Shown here: positions 1 through 7,680 of the stretch, in pieces
How the letters are laid out: every line of letters begins with the position of its first letter
Numbering within the stretch: the first letter of the stretch is position 1
Origin: Clostridia bacterium
GTDB taxonomy: Bacteria; Bacillota; Clostridia; Christensenellales; Borkfalkiaceae
Length of the DNA stretch: 18,427 nucleotides
NCBI GenBank assembly: GCA_017503885.1
Contig: JAFVSF010000182.1
Location: forward strand, 1 to 18,427
Reading direction: 5' to 3'
Translations under genes and position numbers: made by a program
Notes under the pieces: model-generated
The model's input: only the letters and a program-made list of their open reading frames with translations
Told to the model about the DNA's origin: nothing
Database searches by the model: none

Positions 1-58
1 CGGCGTTTTTATTACTTTTTCTATTGTAGTAAAATTGATTTTCAAACGCTTAAAACAC

Positions 59-87
59 TTGAAAATTTTATAGAAATAGGCTATAAT
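59..87 (+). promoter_or_regulatory. Sigma-A-type promoter of lon
   Basis: A TTGAAA -35 box (59-64) and a perfect TATAAT -10 box (82-87) are separated by 17 bases, and the lon start codon lies 28 bases beyond the -10 box. I see no CIRCE (HrcA) or CtsR operator around it, so heat-shock control of lon is not supported by this stretch. Confidence 0.7.
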
Positions 88-115
88 AATATAACTAAAC
101 TTTAGGTAGATAATT

Positions 116-2473
116 ATGGACGGAATTGAAAAAACTAGTATAACAGATATCGATTTTTCCGAACTTGAAAACGTTAAAAGAATGCCGATGGTGGCACTTC
201 GTGGCAAGGTAATTTTGCCAAACGTATTTACATCTTTCGACGTAGGAAGAATAAAGTCTTTAAACGCTGTAAATTCGGCTATTGACAATAGAGATTCACT
301 AATCTTTGTTTCAGCACAAAAAGATGCAAGAATTGAAAATCCATCTGCAAAAGACGTTTGCAATATTGGTACTGTTTGTAGAATAAAGCATATTACAAGA
401 ATGCCAGGCGATAATTTAAGGGTAAATATCGACGCTTTGTATACTGCTGAAGTAGTTGTTGAAGCAAATGACGACGATAAGTTTTTTACCGTTGGAATTA
501 GAGAAGTTTATCCCGACTATGGCGACGAAACTGAAACTGAGGCATATTATAGATTTGTCAAAAACGAACTTAGAGCATACGTTTCTCAAGATAACGTAAA
601 AATCAATAAAGACGTTTTTAGCAATATTTTAGCAGTTGAAAAAGCACACGAATTTGTCAATTCTGCAACGTACAATATGCATTTTAAAGAGTCTGAAAAG
701 CAGGCTATTTTGGAGATTATTAGCGTTAAGGATAAACTTTACAGGTTTTATCAATTACTTGTCAAAGAGATGGAAATTTCAAAAGCACAAAAAGATATTT
801 CCGATAGAGTAAAGGCAAGCGTTGAGAAAAACCAAAGGGAATTCTATCTCCGTGAGCAATTAAAGGCTATTCACGCTGAACTTGGTGACAACGAAAACGA
901 AAAGGATGAACTTGAAAAACGTATAAAAGAGAAGAAAATGCCTAAAGAGATTGAAGAAAAGGCTTTAAAAGAACTCTTTAGAATGGGCAAAATGAATCCT
1001 TCTTCTCCTGACTATATGGTTTTAAACACTTATTTAGATTGGCTTTTAGATTTACCTTTCTCTGAAATTAGTGAAGATAGAGCAGATTTAAACGAGGCTA
1101 TAGACATTTTGGACGATGACCACTACGGACTTGAGAAAGTAAAGCAAAGAATTGTTGAATATCTTGCAGTATTAAAACTTACTGGTAAGGTAGGTGGTTC
1201 AATTTTATGTCTTTATGGGCCTCCAGGCGTAGGTAAAACGTCTATTGCTAAGTCAGTTGCAAGGGCTCTTGGTAGAAAATTTGTTAGAATGAGCCTTGGT
1301 GGTGTAAAGGACGAGGCAGAAATTCGTGGACATAGAAAGACTTATGTAGGAGCAATTCCAGGTAGAATTATCTATGCAATGAAAGAGGCAGGTACTGTAA
1401 ATCCAGTTATTCTTCTTGATGAGATAGATAAACTTTCTAGCGATTTAAGAGGAGATCCTGCCAGTGCACTTTTAGAGGTTTTAGACCCAGAGCAAAACGT
1501 TACTTTCCGTGATAGATATTTAGAAATTCCATACGACCTTTCTAAAGTTTTATTTATAACTACAGCCAATTCACTCTCAACTATTCCAGGACCACTCCTT
1601 GATAGGATGGAGATAATTGAACTTAACGGCTATACGAGAAACGAAAAGTACGAGATAGCAAAAAGGTATTTGGTTGGTAAGTCAGCTGAGAAAAACGGTC
1701 TCGATTCTAACAAAATTGAGATAAAAGAAAATGCAATTTATCGACTTATAGACGGGTATACGCGTGAAGCTGGCGTTAGAACACTTGAAAGAGAGATAGG
1801 AAGCGTTTGCAGAAAAGTTGCAACTCTTTACGCCGAGGGCAAGAGAAAACGCAAATACGTTGTTGGTGAAAAAGAAGTTGCCGAACTTTTAGGTGGGGAG
1901 AAGTATTCTTATACTGATGAACTTAGAGAAGATGAGGTTGGCGCTTGCACTGGTCTTGCATGGACTTCTGTAGGTGGCACGACGCTTACTATTGAAGTTG
2001 CATTGCTCGAAGGTAAAGGAGAAATATTCTTAACTGGTAAACTTGGTGACGTAATGAAGGAAAGTGCAAAAATTGCTCATTCCTTTGTGAAAATTAATGC
2101 CGAAAATCTTGGCATAGATTTAGAGAAGTTTACTACGCACGACGTTCATATTCATATTCCAGAAGGAGCAACGCCAAAAGACGGACCAAGTGCAGGTATA
2201 ACGATGGTTACTGCAATCACGTCGGCATTTACCGGCAGAAAGGTTAGAGGCGACGTTGCAATGACGGGTGAGGTTACCTTAAGAGGTAAAGTGTTGCCAA
2301 TAGGTGGGCTTAAAGAAAAGTCGCTTGCTGCATATAGATTAGGAATAAAAACTGTTATAATACCTAAAAAGAACGTTAAAGATTTAGAAGAAATTCCTAA
2401 TAATATTAGAAAAGAAATGAAGTTTATTCCTACTGAAACGGTGGAAGAGGTTTTGAAAAACGCACTTAGATAA
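116..2473 (+). CDS. lon: ATP-dependent endopeptidase La (Lon protease)
   Basis: Cytoplasmic AAA+ serine protease that degrades misfolded proteins and selected regulators. At 785 residues it has the usual length. In order it shows the N-terminal LON substrate-binding domain (about 20-215, opening with the MVALRGKVILPN strand), a charged coiled-coil linker (about 220-300), the AAA+ module with Walker A GPPGVGKT (368-375) and Walker B VILLDEID (Asp435/Glu436), and the C-terminal protease domain. The catalytic serine is Ser692 in PKDGPSAG. The partner lysine is Lys735, the second lysine of GGLKEK, 43 residues later exactly as in E. coli Lon (S679/K722). The ATG follows a modest TAGGTAG ribosome site and its own promoter. 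engB follows after 18 bases, so the two are probably co-transcribed; lon-engB adjacency is common in Firmicutes. Confidence 0.97.
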   Translation: MDGIEKTSITDIDFSELENVKRMPMVALRGKVILPNVFTSFDVGRIKSLNAVNSAIDNRDSLIFVSAQKDARIENPSAKDVCNIGTVCRIKHITRMPGDNLRVNIDALYTAEVVVEANDDDKFFTVGIREVYPDYGDETETEAYYRFVKNELRAYVSQDNVKINKDVFSNILAVEKAHEFVNSATYNMHFKESEKQAILEIISVKDKLYRFYQLLVKEMEISKAQKDISDRVKASVEKNQREFYLREQLKAIHAELGDNENEKDELEKRIKEKKMPKEIEEKALKELFRMGKMNPSSPDYMVLNTYLDWLLDLPFSEISEDRADLNEAIDILDDDHYGLEKVKQRIVEYLAVLKLTGKVGGSILCLYGPPGVGKTSIAKSVARALGRKFVRMSLGGVKDEAEIRGHRKTYVGAIPGRIIYAMKEAGTVNPVILLDEIDKLSSDLRGDPASALLEVLDPEQNVTFRDRYLEIPYDLSKVLFITTANSLSTIPGPLLDRMEIIELNGYTRNEKYEIAKRYLVGKSAEKNGLDSNKIEIKENAIYRLIDGYTREAGVRTLEREIGSVCRKVATLYAEGKRKRKYVVGEKEVAELLGGEKYSYTDELREDEVGACTGLAWTSVGGTTLTIEVALLEGKGEIFLTGKLGDVMKESAKIAHSFVKINAENLGIDLEKFTTHDVHIHIPEGATPKDGPSAGITMVTAITSAFTGRKVRGDVAMTGEVTLRGKVLPIGGLKEKSLAAYRLGIKTVIIPKKNVKDLEEIPNNIRKEMKFIPTETVEEVLKNALR

Positions 2474-2491
2474 AAGAAAGAGGTGAGTCTA

Positions 2492-3112
2492 TTGGTAATT
2501 AAAAATGCTACTTTTATAACGTCTGCAGCTAGCCCTTCGCAGTTTATAAGAAGTGAAAAACCTATAATAGCAGTTGTCGGTAAGTCTAACGTTGGTAAAA
2601 GTTCTCTTATCAATATGCTTGCTAATCAAAAAAAACTGGCAAAAACTTCTGATACGCCAGGCAGAACAAGACTTGTAAATTATTTTGATTTTGGCGAGTT
2701 TATTTTGGCTGATTTACCAGGATATGGTTTTGCAAAGGTATCTAAGGCTGAGAAGGAAAAATGGGGCAGAGTTATGCAACAATTTTTCGAGAATAGAGAA
2801 AATGCCCAATACGTTTTTTCTCTTTTAGATATTCGCCACCCCCCTACTGCCGATGATGTTACTATGGTAAACTTTTTGCATTCTAGTGTTATAGATTTTG
2901 CGTTTATTGCTACTAAAGCAGACAAACTTTCAAGAATGCAAATAAAAAATAATATACGTGATATTGCAAGGCGTTTTGCCGTTCCAGACAGTTATATTAT
3001 AGCAACGTCATCAGAAACTAGACTTGGAAAAGAAGACGTTTTAGCGAAGATTGAGAAAGTAATTAAGAATATTAAAATCTATGGCAATTACACTCAAAAT
3101 GAAGAAGAATAG
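2492..3112 (+). CDS. engB: Ribosome biogenesis GTP-binding protein EngB/YsxC
   Basis: Essential small GTPase of the TrmE-Era-EngA-EngB family needed for late assembly of the 50S ribosomal subunit. The G1/P-loop is GKSNVGKS (30-37); a DLPGYGFAKVSKAE G3 region, a TKAD G4 motif and an SSE G5 motif follow, matching B. subtilis YsxC throughout. I place the start at the TTG at 2492, giving 206 residues, because AGAGGTGA (2479-2486) then sits about 5 bases upstream. The alternative in-frame GTG at 2483 lies inside that ribosome site and would leave no spacing. It lies 18 bases after lon. Identity is very secure; the start is less so. Confidence 0.94.
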   Translation: MVIKNATFITSAASPSQFIRSEKPIIAVVGKSNVGKSSLINMLANQKKLAKTSDTPGRTRLVNYFDFGEFILADLPGYGFAKVSKAEKEKWGRVMQQFFENRENAQYVFSLLDIRHPPTADDVTMVNFLHSSVIDFAFIATKADKLSRMQIKNNIRDIARRFAVPDSYIIATSSETRLGKEDVLAKIEKVIKNIKIYGNYTQNEEE

Positions 3113-3121
3113 GAATTATTC

Positions 3122-3150
3122 TTGACAAATTTTTCACCTTGTGTTATAAT
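3122..3150 (+). promoter_or_regulatory. Consensus promoter of the PerR-like gene
   Basis: TTGACA (3122-3127), a 17-base spacer and TATAAT (3145-3150), with an extended -10 TGT immediately before it. This is a perfect consensus sigma-A promoter beginning 9 bases after the engB stop codon. The start codon follows 20 bases after the -10 box, leaving a very short leader. Confidence 0.85.
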
Positions 3151-3170
3151 AAAACAAAGAGGTGGAAATT

Positions 3171-3533
3171 ATGACGAAACAACGTAAAATTATCAAAGAC
3201 ATAATATACGCTTCATACAAGCATCCCACAGCCGAAGAGATTTTTGAATTGGCTAAAAAGAAGATGCCTAGTATTGCAGTTGGTACGGTTTATCGCAATC
3301 TCACCTTGCTTGTAGAAAGTGGCGAGGTTAGAAAAATTGACGTGCCAAACGCTCCGTCAAGATACGATAGACCTCAAATTCCACACGAACATTTAATTTG
3401 CAAAAACTGTGGAGTAGTAAAAGACGTTATGATAGATGGTCTAATGCCTATTTTAAAAGAGAAAACGGGCGAGGATATCGTAGAGTATAAACTAGCGTTA
3501 TACTATGTTTGTGATAAATGCAAAAATCTTTAA
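3171..3533 (+). CDS. perR: PerR-type Fur-family peroxide-responsive repressor
   Basis: Fur-family winged-helix repressor, probably the hydrogen-peroxide sensor PerR. Every residue of the B. subtilis PerR regulatory metal site (H37, D85, H91, H93, D104) is present at a constant offset of 19: His18 (HPTAEEI), Asp66 (RYD), His72 and His74 (HEH), and Asp85. The aspartate at D85, where Fur proteins usually carry glutamate, favours PerR. The structural zinc site is two CxxC pairs (Cys77/Cys80 and Cys114/Cys117). The protein is 120 residues, about 19 to 25 shorter at the N-terminus than B. subtilis PerR. The ATG at 3171 is chosen because the GTG at 3162 lies within the AGAGGTGG ribosome site. A natural target would be the rubrerythrin at 16369, but no clear Per box is visible there. 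Confidence 0.88.
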   Translation: MTKQRKIIKDIIYASYKHPTAEEIFELAKKKMPSIAVGTVYRNLTLLVESGEVRKIDVPNAPSRYDRPQIPHEHLICKNCGVVKDVMIDGLMPILKEKTGEDIVEYKLALYYVCDKCKNL

Positions 3534-3559
3534 AAACAGTAAAAAGCACTAAAAAACGC

Positions 3560-3588
3560 TTGTAAAAAAATCAACAATAGTGTACAAT
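3560..3588 (+). promoter_or_regulatory. Promoter of the riboswitch-controlled transporter operon
   Basis: TTGTAA (3560-3565), 17-base spacer and TACAAT (3583-3588). Transcription would begin near 3595, about 18 bases before the first conserved base of the lysine riboswitch, which is a sensible layout. Confidence 0.65.
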
Positions 3589-3612
3589 ACTGTCATAAAA
3601 ATTTAATATTTC

Positions 3613-3777
3613 GGATAGAGGCGCAAAACTCAAAAGTATTTTATCCTAATACTGCACAAACAGTGGGTAAAAAAAAGGGTGTTTTGCCGAAATGGTAATC
3701 AAATTTGTGGGTGTTTACTGTTGGGCGTCAAGAGAAAATCTTGCCGACTGTCGCTTGAAAAAGCGGAGCGCTATTGT
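3613..3777 (+). ncRNA. Lysine riboswitch (L box)
   Basis: Lysine-sensing aptamer of the L-box class. The recognised core elements appear in order: GATAGAGGCGC opening the P1/P2 junction; the P2 arm GCAAAAC closed by GTTTTGC (about 3675-3687); AAAAGTA; GCCGAA; a P4 hairpin with TCAAGA and TCTTG arms (about 3727-3752); and the ACTGTCGCTT / AAGCGGAGCGCTATT block that forms P5 and the 3' side of P1. P1 pairs GATAG with CTATT, like the B. subtilis lysC leader (GATAG / CTATC). The region is followed by a terminator and then the ABC transporter. Known biology: lysine binding stabilises P1 and shuts off biosynthesis or uptake genes. I recognised it from conserved blocks rather than a covariance search. 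Confidence 0.88.
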
Positions 3778-3796
3778 AATAGAAAGGTAAATTATG

Positions 3797-3833
3797 CCTG
3801 CAATATTGCCGTGTGCTCTATTGCAGGTTTTTT
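3797..3833 (+). terminator. Riboswitch expression platform: intrinsic terminator
   Basis: A 9-bp stem (CCTGCAATA 3797-3805 with TATTGCAGG 3819-3827) is followed by T6. TATTG at 3772-3776, part of which is the 3' strand of aptamer helix P1, can instead pair with CAATA at 3801-3805 and, across one mismatch, extend by three more pairs (3768-3770 with 3807-3809). P1 and this antiterminator are mutually exclusive, so lysine binding should release the terminator and stop transcription before the transporter genes. Confidence 0.85.
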
Positions 3834-3881
3834 GTTTGCAAAAAAAACACGATAGTTTATAATCCGAAAGAAGGAGTAAAA

Positions 3882-5465
3882 ATGAAAAAACTATTAATTC
3901 TGTTTTTTACCTTGTGCATTGCATTATGCTCGATTATAAGTCTTGCATCATGTGATAAAAAGGAAACTGAGAAAGCTGTGTTAAAAGTTGGTATGGAATG
4001 TGCTTATCAACCGTATAACTGGACTCAGCAAGACGATTCAAACGACGCTGTACCAATTAGTGGTAAAGAAGGTCAATTTGCAAACGGTTACGACGTTAAA
4101 ATTGCAAAGTTGATTGCTGAAGAACTTAATATGGAACTTGAAATTTATGCTTATGAATGGGATAATCTTATCCCAGCAGTTGAGTCTAGTGCTTTAGACT
4201 TGATTATAGCAGGTATGAGTCCAACTGACGAGAGAAAACTGGCTATCGACTTTACAGACGCATATTACGAATCAAATTTAGTTGTTGTAGTTAGAAAAGA
4301 TAGCGTTTATGCAAATGCAACGTCTTTAGAAGACTTAAGTGGGGCTAGAATAGTTGCTCAAACGGCAACTTTTCATGATGCGGTTGTTGATCAAATTCCA
4401 AACGTCGTACACGTAACTGCAATGGAAGATTTTCCAACAATGATTACGGCGTTAGCAAGCAAAACGATTGACGGCTACGTTGCTGAAGAGCCGGGTGCTA
4501 TTGCAGATTGCAATGCTAAATCTGAGTTTACGTATATTCCTCTTAAAAACAACGAGAACGGCTTTGTGATAGAAGATTTATCTAACGTTACTTTAGCAAT
4601 CGGTGTTAAAAAAGATTCGGCACTTTTATATGACGTAAACCTTGCACTTAGCAAAATTTCTGAGCAAAAGAGAGCCGAAATTATGGAGCAAGCTATTTTA
4701 GAGGCTCAAGAAATTGGACTTAAAGATAATACCTTTTTCAAAATTATAGGCAATATCTTAAAAAAATATGGTGTTGATATTTTAAAGGGCGTAGGCTATA
4801 CTATGCTTATAGCATTAGTTGCCACTATCGTTGGTCTTCTTATCGGCATAATAGTAGGTGTTATAAGAACTATACCAAAGTCTAAAAACAAGCTTGTTGC
4901 AGTAATTCAAAAGGTTGTAGATTTTATTTTGTCTGCATATATAGAAATATTCCGTGGCACGCCAATGATGGTACAAGCAATGGTTATCTTCTGGGGCTAT
5001 GCGTTCTTATCTGGTGGTACTACGTTGCCACTGCTTTGGTCTGCATTGTTTATAGTTTCTATAAATACAGGGGCATATATTGCTGAAATTGTAAGAGGTG
5101 GTATAATATCAATATCAAAAGGTCAATTTGAGGGTGCGAGAGCAATAGGTATGAATCACTTCCAACTTATGACGTACGTTGTAATTCCTCAAGTGATAAG
5201 AAATATTCTCCCTGCAGTTTCAAACGAATTTGTAATCAACATTAAAGACACGTCAGTGTTAAACGTAATTGGTGTTGTAGAACTTTTTTATCAAGCAACG
5301 ATTATCGCAAAGAGCACGTACCAAATTTTTGCAACGTATACGATAATTTGCGTAGTTTACTTTATTCTCACGTTTGCAATAACTAGAATTTTACGTCTTG
5401 TAGAGAAAAAACTTGACGGTGAACAAATTTTTGCTATTAAAAAGGGGGTAAGAAAACATGCGTGA
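3882..5465 (+). CDS. Fused substrate-binding protein / permease of an amino acid ABC transporter (predicted lysine)
   Basis: Polar amino acid ABC importer in which the extracytoplasmic binding protein and the membrane permease are one 527-residue chain. Residues 1-24 form a lipoprotein signal peptide ending in the lipobox LASC (lipidated Cys24). About 35-270 is a family 3 solute-binding domain (VGMECAYQPYNW, then NGYDVKIAKLIAEEL and IAGMSPTDERK). About 290-515 is a His/Gln-type permease with several membrane helices and the conserved EAA loop GARAIGMNHFQLM near 415-430, which docks on the ATPase. I start at the ATG at 3882, preceded by GAAGGAG; the earlier in-frame codon at 3813 lies inside the terminator hairpin. 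The ATPase gene overlaps the end by 8 bases. Family similarity alone suggests a polar amino acid; lysine is inferred from the riboswitch upstream. Confidence 0.92.
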   Translation: MKKLLILFFTLCIALCSIISLASCDKKETEKAVLKVGMECAYQPYNWTQQDDSNDAVPISGKEGQFANGYDVKIAKLIAEELNMELEIYAYEWDNLIPAVESSALDLIIAGMSPTDERKLAIDFTDAYYESNLVVVVRKDSVYANATSLEDLSGARIVAQTATFHDAVVDQIPNVVHVTAMEDFPTMITALASKTIDGYVAEEPGAIADCNAKSEFTYIPLKNNENGFVIEDLSNVTLAIGVKKDSALLYDVNLALSKISEQKRAEIMEQAILEAQEIGLKDNTFFKIIGNILKKYGVDILKGVGYTMLIALVATIVGLLIGIIVGVIRTIPKSKNKLVAVIQKVVDFILSAYIEIFRGTPMMVQAMVIFWGYAFLSGGTTLPLLWSALFIVSINTGAYIAEIVRGGIISISKGQFEGARAIGMNHFQLMTYVVIPQVIRNILPAVSNEFVINIKDTSVLNVIGVVELFYQATIIAKSTYQIFATYTIICVVYFILTFAITRILRLVEKKLDGEQIFAIKKGVRKHA

Positions 5466-6192
5466 TATAGTTTTTGATGTAAAAGGACTTGTAAAACACT
5501 ATGAAGACAGAGAGGTTTTAAACTCAATCGATTTGCAAATTAGAAGAGGCGAAGTTGTGTCGATAATCGGTCAGTCAGGTTCGGGGAAAAGCACGATGCT
5601 TAGATGTTTAAACCTTTTAGAAACTCCAGACGGTGGAGAAATTTTGTATAACGGCGAGAACATTTTAGCAAAATCTTTTAATGGCAACTCGTATAGAGTA
5701 AAAGTGGGAATGGTTTTCCAACATTTTAATCTTTTTAACAATATGAACGTATTAAAAAACTGTATGGTTGGACAAATAAGGGTTTTAAAAAGAAGTAAAG
5801 AAGAGGCTGAAAAAACGGCTAGAATCTACCTTGAAAAAGTTGGTATGCTTGACTTTATAAACTCAAAGCCAAAACAACTTTCCGGTGGACAAAAGCAAAG
5901 AGTTGCGATAGCAAGGGCACTTGCAATGAATCCTGACGTTTTATTGTTTGACGAGCCAACCTCTGCGTTAGACCCTGAAATGGTAGGCGAGGTTTTACAG
6001 GTTATGAAAGATTTAGCAAGTACAGGTCTTACAATGCTTGTAGTAACACACGAAATGGGTTTTGCTAAAAACGTATCTACAAGAGTTGTGTTTATGGATG
6101 AGGGAGTAATAGCCGAAGAGGGTACGCCAGAAGAGGTTTTTGTCAATCCTAAAAATCCAAGAACAAGAGAATTTCTGTCAAAAGTATTATAA
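5458..6192 (+). CDS. ATP-binding subunit of the amino acid ABC transporter
   Basis: Cytoplasmic ATPase that powers the fused importer encoded just upstream; the ATG overlaps that gene's stop region by 8 bases, implying translational coupling. The 244-residue protein has a full set of ABC motifs: Walker A GQSGSGKS (38-45, Lys44), Q-loop in VFQHFNLFNNM, signature LSGGQKQR (from Leu141), Walker B VLLFDEPT (Asp165, catalytic Glu166), D-loop SALD and H-loop His198 (THEMGF). This is the GlnQ/HisP/ArtP family of polar amino acid transporters. It is under the same lysine riboswitch and is closed by the terminator at 6201, so the operon is a self-contained two-gene importer. Confidence 0.95.
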   Translation: MRDIVFDVKGLVKHYEDREVLNSIDLQIRRGEVVSIIGQSGSGKSTMLRCLNLLETPDGGEILYNGENILAKSFNGNSYRVKVGMVFQHFNLFNNMNVLKNCMVGQIRVLKRSKEEAEKTARIYLEKVGMLDFINSKPKQLSGGQKQRVAIARALAMNPDVLLFDEPTSALDPEMVGEVLQVMKDLASTGLTMLVVTHEMGFAKNVSTRVVFMDEGVIAEEGTPEEVFVNPKNPRTREFLSKVL

Positions 6193-6200
6193 TAGTGTAA

Positions 6201-6228
6201 AAATCGGGAGTGTACTTCCGATTTTTTT
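6201..6228 (+). terminator. Intrinsic terminator of the ABC transporter operon
   Basis: A 10-bp hairpin (arms 6201-6210 and 6215-6224, loop TGTA, one G-T wobble) runs into a T tract, 9 bases after the ATPase stop codon. Confidence 0.88.
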
Positions 6229-6242
6229 ATGCAAATAAATAT

Positions 6243-6271
6243 TTGCAATTTAAACTATAATATGGTAAAAT
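6243..6271 (+). promoter_or_regulatory. Promoter of the PLP-enzyme gene
   Basis: TTGCAA (6243-6248), 17-base spacer and TAAAAT (6266-6271), with an extended -10 TGG just before. Transcription would start near 6278, leaving about 25 bases before the ATA codon at 6303 that I favour as the start. An isolated TATAAT at 6256-6261 has no good -35 partner. Confidence 0.6.
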
Positions 6272-6380
6272 ATTTTAAGTTATAAACTTAAAAGGTATAG
6301 ATATAAGCATTTATGAAAGTTACCAACAACTCGGTATTAGCAAAGAAGTATACGAGTTTGGCGAAGAAATTTTAAAAGGT

Positions 6381-7583
6381 TTGAAAGAAAGATTTGAAAA
6401 AATCGACGGCGTTGCAGAATACAACCAATGCAAGGTTTTAAACGCAATGAGAAAAAATAGGGTAGACGCAAACTGTTTTTCAGCGTCTACCGGTTATGGT
6501 TATAACGACGTTGGTAGAGATAAGATTGAACAAGTTTATGCAGATACTTTTCACACGGAGTCAGCACTCGTACGTCCTCAAATAGTATGTGGAACTCACG
6601 CTTTAACAGTTGCACTTTCTGCAAATCTTCGTCCAGGAGATGAACTTTTATCTCCTGTTGGTCGCCCTTATGATACTTTAGAAGAAGTAATTGGTATAAG
6701 AGAATCCGTTTGCTCACTTAAAGAATACGGGGTTTCTTATCGCCAAGTAGACCTTTTAGAAGATGGCACGTTTGACTATGAAAACATTAAAAAAGCAATA
6801 AACGAAAAAACTGCGTTAGTTACTATTCAAAGAAGTAAAGGTTATCAAACAAGACCAACGTTTTCCGTTCAGCAAATTGCCGAACTTATCAAGTTTGTAA
6901 AAGAAGTAAAACCAGGCTTGAAAGTTATGGTAGACAACTGCTACGGAGAGTTCGTAGACGTGGTTGAGCCATCGGACTTTGGTGCAGATATGGTAGTTGG
7001 CTCACTCATTAAAAACCCCGGAGGTGGTCTTGCCCCAATCGGTGGCTATATATGTGGTACAAAAGAATGTGTGGACAGATGTGCATACCGTCTCTCAGCC
7101 CCAGGTCTTGGACAAGAGGTAGGTGCAAGTCTTGGCGTAATGCAAAGTTTTTATCAAGGATTTTTCCTAGCACCAACTGTTGTAGCAGGTGCATTAAAAG
7201 GAGCAATATTTGCAGCGAGAATTTATGAAAAACTCGGCTTTAAGGTTGTTCCAAACGGAACTGAAGACCGCCACGATATAATTCAAGCAGTAGAACTAAA
7301 AAGTCCTGAGGGAATGATAGCGTTTTGTAAAGGTATTCAGTCGGCAGCACCCGTTGATAGTTACGTAACGCCAATTCCTTGGGCTATGCCAGGCTACGAA
7401 AATGAAGTTATAATGGCGGCGGGTGCGTTTGTTCAAGGCTCATCGATAGAACTTTCTGCAGATGGACCTATAAGAGAGCCTTACGCCGTATATTTCCAAG
7501 GTGGACTTACTTGGTATCATGCAAAAATTGGCATTTTAACCTCACTACAAGAAATGGTTAATGCTAAACTTATAACGCTATAA
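6381..7583 (+). CDS. PLP-dependent methionine gamma-lyase / 'aluminium resistance' family protein
   Basis: Fold-type I PLP enzyme of the family annotated as methionine gamma-lyase or aluminium resistance protein (PF06838), cytosolic and widespread in Firmicutes. Family landmarks are AEYNQCKVLNAMRKNRV, TGYGYNDVGRDKIEQVYADTF and ALVRPQIVCGTHA near the N-terminus, and the probable PLP-binding lysine in SLIKNPGGG (Lys211 counted from the TTG at 6381). The boundary given uses the first standard start codon, TTG 6381, but this is probably too short: the frame is open back to 6279 and reads IYESYQQLGISKEVYEFGEEILKG-type sequence resembling the family N-terminus. A ribosome site AAAGG (6291-6295) lies 7 bases before an ATA at 6303. 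True substrate and role are unknown; the aluminium name is historical. Confidence 0.88.
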   Translation: MKERFEKIDGVAEYNQCKVLNAMRKNRVDANCFSASTGYGYNDVGRDKIEQVYADTFHTESALVRPQIVCGTHALTVALSANLRPGDELLSPVGRPYDTLEEVIGIRESVCSLKEYGVSYRQVDLLEDGTFDYENIKKAINEKTALVTIQRSKGYQTRPTFSVQQIAELIKFVKEVKPGLKVMVDNCYGEFVDVVEPSDFGADMVVGSLIKNPGGGLAPIGGYICGTKECVDRCAYRLSAPGLGQEVGASLGVMQSFYQGFFLAPTVVAGALKGAIFAARIYEKLGFKVVPNGTEDRHDIIQAVELKSPEGMIAFCKGIQSAAPVDSYVTPIPWAMPGYENEVIMAAGAFVQGSSIELSADGPIREPYAVYFQGGLTWYHAKIGILTSLQEMVNAKLITL

Positions 7584-7622
7584 TAAAAATTTAAATAAAT
7601 ATCACAAATTTTTGTATTTATA

Positions 7623-7651
7623 TTGACTTATTTTTACCTATGTGATATAAT
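7623..7651 (+). promoter_or_regulatory. Strong promoter of the SCIFF peptide gene
   Basis: TTGACT (7623-7628), 17-base spacer and TATAAT (7646-7651) with an extended -10 TGA. A strong ribosome site AGGAGGG (7667-7673) follows 7 bases before the ATG. Both signals predict high expression of the small peptide. Confidence 0.82.
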
Positions 7652-7680
7652 TTGCTTATAAAAATTAGGAGGGCACTCTT

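Noticed and set aside
1..105. Possible 3' end of an upstream gene
   Set aside because: Frame 1 is open to a TAG at 103-105 and frame 2 to a TAG at 71-73 with hydrophobic residues. Neither gives a recognisable C-terminus, and frame 1 runs through the lon promoter. Not enough sequence to decide.
2152..2613. 153-residue minus-strand frame opposite the lon/engB junction
   Set aside because: Opposite strand of conserved lon and engB sequence, with no ribosome site and no recognisable motif.
3813..3881. Earlier in-frame start giving a 550-residue ABC protein
   Set aside because: It falls inside the riboswitch terminator loop and would place 23 unrelated residues before a clear lipoprotein signal peptide; GAAGGAG precedes the ATG at 3882.
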